A stretch of DNA of 27,978 nt, from positions 1 to 27,978 of the forward strand of contig JBDOIE010000008.1 in NCBI GenBank assembly GCA_041082245.1, read 5' to 3'. Numbering within the stretch: the first letter of the stretch is position 1; each line of letters starts with the position of its first letter. Origin of the DNA: DAOTVY01 sp041082245 (lineage in GTDB: Bacteria; Chloroflexota; Chloroflexia; DTKN01). This document shows positions 26,311-27,978 of this stretch, one piece after another. Made by a program: the position numbers and the translations under genes. The notes beneath the pieces were generated by a model. That model made no database searches. It saw only the letters and a list, made by a program, of their open reading frames with translations, and had not been told where the DNA came from.

Positions 26311-26412
26311 TTAGGGTGGCACGCCGGGCCCCCAGCCGATCCCCTGCACCACAATCGTCAGGCACAGCCACAGCGCCAGCATCCAGACCATCACGCGCTT
26401 GCCCCAGCCCAT
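26311..26412 (-). CDS. 33-residue membrane peptide, copy C (third in transcription order)
   Basis: ATG 26412 to TAA 26311, with perfect AGGAGG at 26419-26424 and a six-base spacer. The peptide starts MGWGKRVMVWMLALWLCLTI and ends VVQGIGWGPGVPP: a Lys-Arg pair after GWG, one hydrophobic helix (about 7-23), then a second GWG with a Gly/Pro tail. It is identical in sequence to copies A and B although three codons differ from copy B (Pro32, Ile20, Leu14), all synonymous. That pattern and the conserved ribosome binding site indicate a real, selected protein. Orientation (N-terminus inside) is predicted from the positive charges. Function unknown; a signalling, envelope or type-I-toxin-like peptide are all possible. 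Confidence 0.8.
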   Translation of the reverse strand: MGWGKRVMVWMLALWLCLTIVVQGIGWGPGVPP

Positions 26413-26426
26413 GGCGTTCCTCCTAC

Positions 26427-26455
26427 AGTCTACCCCGGAAAGCACTTTTCGTCAA
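26427..26455 (-). promoter_or_regulatory. Weak internal promoter candidate before peptide copy C
   Basis: On the - strand, TTGACG (26450-26455), a 17-base spacer and TAGACT (26427-26432). The -10 matches only four of six positions. It could give extra transcription of copy C and the HD-GYP gene, or be chance. Confidence 0.25.
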
Positions 26456-26472
26456 CTGGGGGCCGGCCGCCA

Positions 26473-26574
26473 TTAGGGCGGCACGCCGGGCCCCCAGCCG
26501 ATCCCCTGCACCACGATCGTCAGGCACAGCCAGAGCGCCAGCATCCAGACCATCACGCGCTTGCCCCAGCCCAT
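26473..26574 (-). CDS. 33-residue membrane peptide, copy B (second in transcription order)
   Basis: ATG 26574 to TAA 26473, with AGGAGG at 26581-26586 and the same six-base spacing as the other copies. The product is identical to copies A and C. At DNA level it differs from copy A only in codon 33 (CCC against CCT) and from copy C in three third positions. The sequence between copies diverges more than the coding part, so the coding part is what selection or gene conversion has kept. Confidence 0.82.
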   Translation of the reverse strand: MGWGKRVMVWMLALWLCLTIVVQGIGWGPGVPP

Positions 26575-26618
26575 GGTGTTCCTCCTTTCGTGTGCTAGTG
26601 GCCGGAGGCCGGCTGCCA

Positions 26619-26720
26619 TTAAGGCGGCACGCCGGGCCCCCAGCCGATCCCCTGCACCACGATCGTCAGGCACAGCCAGAGCGCCAGCATCCAGACCATC
26701 ACGCGCTTGCCCCAGCCCAT
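26619..26720 (-). CDS. 33-residue membrane peptide, copy A (first in transcription order)
   Basis: ATG 26720 to TAA 26619, AGGAGG at 26727-26732. It is the first gene after the promoter, riboswitch-like leader and terminator, about 270 bases from the predicted transcription start and 144 bases after the terminator T-tract. Product identical to copies B and C. One transmembrane helix rich in Trp, Leu and Val lies between two GWG motifs; a single cysteine falls in the helix. Confidence 0.82.
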   Translation of the reverse strand: MGWGKRVMVWMLALWLCLTIVVQGIGWGPGVPP

Positions 26721-26863
26721 GGTGTTCCTCCTTTCTTGCGCTTGCGGGCACGGACAGCCGGTGCCCAACCTTGCGAACCGTTGCTGTGAATCGGAACCGC
26801 CCCGGAATCTCCTTTCCGAACCGTATTTACCGCGAGGCCGATCGAACTCCTAACCCAGGTAGT

Positions 26864-26914
26864 AAAAAGCACGGACGACCGGGCCATCTGGAACTTCGGC
26901 AGCCCGGTCGTCCG
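26864..26914 (-). terminator. Intrinsic terminator inside the leader of the peptide operon
   Basis: A perfect 13-bp stem (26902-26914 with 26872-26884) with a 17-base loop is followed on the - strand by TGC and TTTTT (26868-26864). It lies between the promoter and the first peptide gene and so must be bypassed or regulated for the operon to be expressed. Its 5' arm overlaps the 3' half of the aptamer-like fold. Confidence 0.8.
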
Positions 26915-26989
26915 GACGCACCACGCGGACCGCTGGCTTTGCACCCCTGGTACGATGGCGAGGCCAGACGGGGTACCTTTATCGGTTCC
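26890..26989 (-). ncRNA. Candidate riboswitch aptamer, resembling c-di-GMP-I (GEMM)
   Basis: The RNA begins almost at the predicted transcription start. P1 pairs GGAAC (26985-26989) with GUUCC (26890-26894). Inside, ACCCC...GGGGU forms a second helix. UGCAAAGCCA (26943-26934) is followed by a stem CAG-CGGUC / GACCG-GG-CUG (26928-26935 with 26900-26909) and then GGGCUGCCGAA leading into P1. GCAAAGCCA...GG and GG-Y-UGCCGA before P1 are hallmarks, as I recall them, of the 3' half of GEMM-I RNAs. The 5' half fits less well: AAAGGUACC stands where GGCAAACC is expected, the P2 loop is not a GAAA tetraloop, and the A before CGCAAAG is G. It may be a divergent GEMM or a different class. Folding it should hide the terminator's 5' arm. 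Confidence 0.5.
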
Positions 26990-26996
26990 GCGAAAT

Positions 26997-27025
26997 ATTA
27001 TAGCGGCCCCCCACAGGGCTGTCAA
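26997..27025 (-). promoter_or_regulatory. Consensus promoter of the leader-peptide-HD-GYP unit
   Basis: On the - strand TTGACA (27020-27025), 17-base spacer, TATAAT (26997-27002): all 12 positions of the sigma-70 consensus. The start point should be near 26990. It is the strongest promoter seen in the window. Confidence 0.9.
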
Positions 27026-27384
27026 GAGGGCATCCAACCGCTAGTTGCGCGCTGCACTGTAACCACAAGATATGGCCTCTTTCCCCCGAGCCTGGCACGT
27101 CGTCGCGCGCGGCCCCGATCGGCCTGAGGCCGGGACATCGGTTGGAACACGGCGTCACCACCTCGCCCATCGCCCTTCCCCCACCGCCTTTCTGTGCGTC
27201 TTCACCGCCGCCCGCCGGAGGAGGCACAGGAAAGAGGGGGCAGACGGCTTCCGTCTGCCCCGATCGTCCATCCCTCTCTCCGCTCCCGAGCGGCAAGCCG
27301 AAGAAGAAACGGAGCTGGGGGTAGGCCGGGGTCGAGGCAGGGATCCTCTGTCCTGACCCGTGTCCAGCCATCCGGATCGGCAAC
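27026..27384. other. Intergenic region between divergent promoters
   Basis: About 360 bases with no supported gene. It contains a perfect 11-bp hairpin at 27237-27261 (loop CTT) with no strong T-tract on either side, and smaller hairpins such as CCGCT...AGCGG near 27280-27293. Open frames here look compositional. Confidence 0.5.
27237..27261. repeat. Perfect 11-bp inverted repeat hairpin
   Basis: Arms 27237-27247 and 27251-27261 with a 3-base loop. On the - strand it is followed by CTCTTTCC, a poor T-tract, so a terminator for transcripts entering from the right is possible but weak. Confidence 0.5.
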
Positions 27385-27413
27385 TTGACAATCGGATGCG
27401 AGCATCTTATCAT
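27385..27413 (+). promoter_or_regulatory. Promoter upstream of the secreted-protein gene
   Basis: TTGACA (27385-27390), exactly 17 bases, TATCAT (27408-27413): 11 of 12 consensus positions. Transcription would begin near 27420, about 400 bases before the next start codon, so the mRNA has a long leader. Confidence 0.75.
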
Positions 27414-27419
27414 TTGAAT

Positions 27420-27823
27420 AACCGGCCGCACGTTGGTTTTCCTCCGGGATCGGGCGCGGGAACAGAAGCATATCCCCGGTAATGGAAGGCGACGCAGGGG
27501 CCGGCCCTGCGGTGCAACAGAAGGTTGCCGCGCAGAACCGCCGAGCGGCATTCCTCGCAACATGCGACACGGCGACACCGTATGGGTATGTGTCACACGG
27601 TCTTTGCCGCACAGGTGCAATAAACCTCTTGGTGTGACCGTATTGCCGTGGTAGCCGAAGCGGGCGCGTGAGGAACAGGGGGCATCAAGCAGCAAAGGAA
27701 AAGCCTATTGCCGTGCTTCCGGTAGTTTCCCCTGGCGCCTGGACCGAATGGCCGGCCGGCAATACCGCTCGGCCCTGAAAATGCGCGTGCCGTCGCGGCG
27801 CAGAGCCTCAGGAGGGCATTCCA
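27420..27823 (+). other. Long, structured 5' leader, class unknown
   Basis: No gene is supported here. Inverted repeats include GTCACAC/GTGTGAC (27592-27598 with 27632-27638) and TATTGCCG/CGGCAATA (27706-27713 with 27757-27764). TATTGCCGTG also occurs at 27641-27650, so the 27757-27764 segment could pair with either copy. I could not match it to a known riboswitch, RNase P, tmRNA or 6S RNA. Confidence 0.4.
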
Positions 27824-27978
27824 GTGGGACACCGCAGGGCAATTCAAGCTATCGTCGTCGTTCTGATGGGGAGCCTCTTGCTCGGAACGGTAGCCTCTGT
27901 TCGTTCCGAGACGCGGGAGGCACGTCAAGCCGCATGCATCCAGGACGCCTGCGCAGCAAACTGCGTCGCCCACATGTA
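27824..27978 (+). CDS. Secreted cysteine-containing protein, N-terminal part (3' end outside window)
   Basis: The frame opens at GTG 27824 with AGGAGG (27810-27815) eight bases upstream and runs to the window edge without a stop, giving 51 residues. Residues 1 to about 28 form a signal peptide: MGHRR, a hydrophobic core AIQAIVVVLMGSLLLGTVAS, then a polar region. Three cysteines follow in a C38-x4-C43-x3-C47 pattern, which may bind a metal or form disulfides. No family can be assigned from this fragment. It is the likely target of the promoter at 27385 and its long leader. Confidence 0.65.
   Translation, partial: MGHRRAIQAIVVVLMGSLLLGTVASVRSETREARQAACIQDACAANCVAHM

Larger units (their letters stand above)
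26311..26732 (-). repeat. Three-unit tandem array of peptide genes
   Basis: Three units of about 115 bases, each a 102-base gene plus its ribosome binding site, are spaced at 146 and 162 bases. Spacers differ in length and sequence. The array arose by tandem duplication of gene plus Shine-Dalgarno. Confidence 0.9.

Noticed and set aside
26311..26732. CRISPR-like array of three repeats
   Set aside because: Repeats are about 115 bases and encode a conserved peptide with its own ribosome binding site; spacers are short and unequal. No cas gene is present.
26890..26989. Cobalamin riboswitch
   Set aside because: GGUGCAAAGCC...GCGGUCC looked similar to the cobalamin core, but the GCCACUG box and the AGGGAA element are absent and the 3' end fits GEMM better.
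27072..27695. Several open frames of 60-240 codons near the right edge
   Set aside because: No ribosome binding sites, unusual composition and mutual overlap on both strands; promoters and hairpins in the same interval point to non-coding sequence.
27420..27823. RNase P RNA or tmRNA
   Set aside because: GUGCAACAGAAGG near 27513-27525 hinted at RNase P, but the GAGGAAAGUC box and other conserved regions are missing, and no tRNA-like end is seen.

Overview
The window is GC-rich bacterial DNA with dense, mostly co-directional genes, strong AGGAGG-type ribosome binding sites and recognisable sigma-70-type promoters (TTGACA/TATAAT, 17-bp spacers). The gene content is a methylene-THF reductase with Hdr/MvhD flavin and iron-sulfur subunits, an indolepyruvate-type ferredoxin oxidoreductase, an RsbR-S-T-X stressosome module, a B12-dependent acyl-CoA mutase and an HD-GYP protein. 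It suggests an anaerobic or facultatively anaerobic, possibly thermophilic bacterium of the Chloroflexota or GC-rich Firmicutes kind. The phylum is inference; no rRNA or tRNA gene was found.

Left part (1-9.6 kb, + strand): the 3' part of a lower-GC DUF1156-like DNA methylase overlaps metF (ATGA), which is followed by a fused HdrC-HdrB. Then come four envelope or glycan genes: a VWA/multi-TM/zinc-ribbon protein, a GT-C-like membrane protein, a SAM methyltransferase and a GT4 glycosyltransferase. Middle (9.6-13.2 kb, - strand): mvhD and a double-length HdrA read leftwards, so the Hdr subunits lie in two convergent transcription units. A compact divergent promoter pair at 13202-13270 separates hdrA-mvhD from a long + strand run (13.4-22.6 kb). 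That run is iorA-iorB, an RsbT-like kinase, a membrane STAS protein, rsbR, rsbS, rsbT, an rsbX-like phosphatase, a GT4 glycosyltransferase, a 74-residue zinc-ribbon protein, ilvE and endonuclease V, with gaps of at most about 40 nt and several ATGA overlaps.

Right part: after a 0.46-kb spacer there is a stand-alone acyl-CoA mutase large subunit. Its active-site residues (Phe89, Gln207) fit isobutyryl-CoA mutase rather than methylmalonyl-CoA mutase. It converges on a - strand unit that is the most unusual part of the window. This unit has a perfect-consensus promoter (26997-27025), a roughly 100-nt structured leader resembling the c-di-GMP-I (GEMM) riboswitch in its 3' half, and an intrinsic terminator whose 5' arm overlaps the aptamer-like fold. 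Three tandem genes for an identical 33-residue membrane peptide follow, differing only at synonymous positions, and then an HD-GYP c-di-GMP phosphodiesterase gene. The right edge holds a + strand promoter, a long structured leader and the start of a secreted cysteine-containing protein cut by the window end.

Functional picture (inference): the IOR and Hdr/MetF modules would exchange electrons through ferredoxin during amino-acid or 2-oxoacid metabolism. IlvE, IOR and the ICM-type mutase could together serve branched-chain carbon flow. The riboswitch-like leader, peptides and HD-GYP protein look like a self-contained second-messenger-regulated unit.
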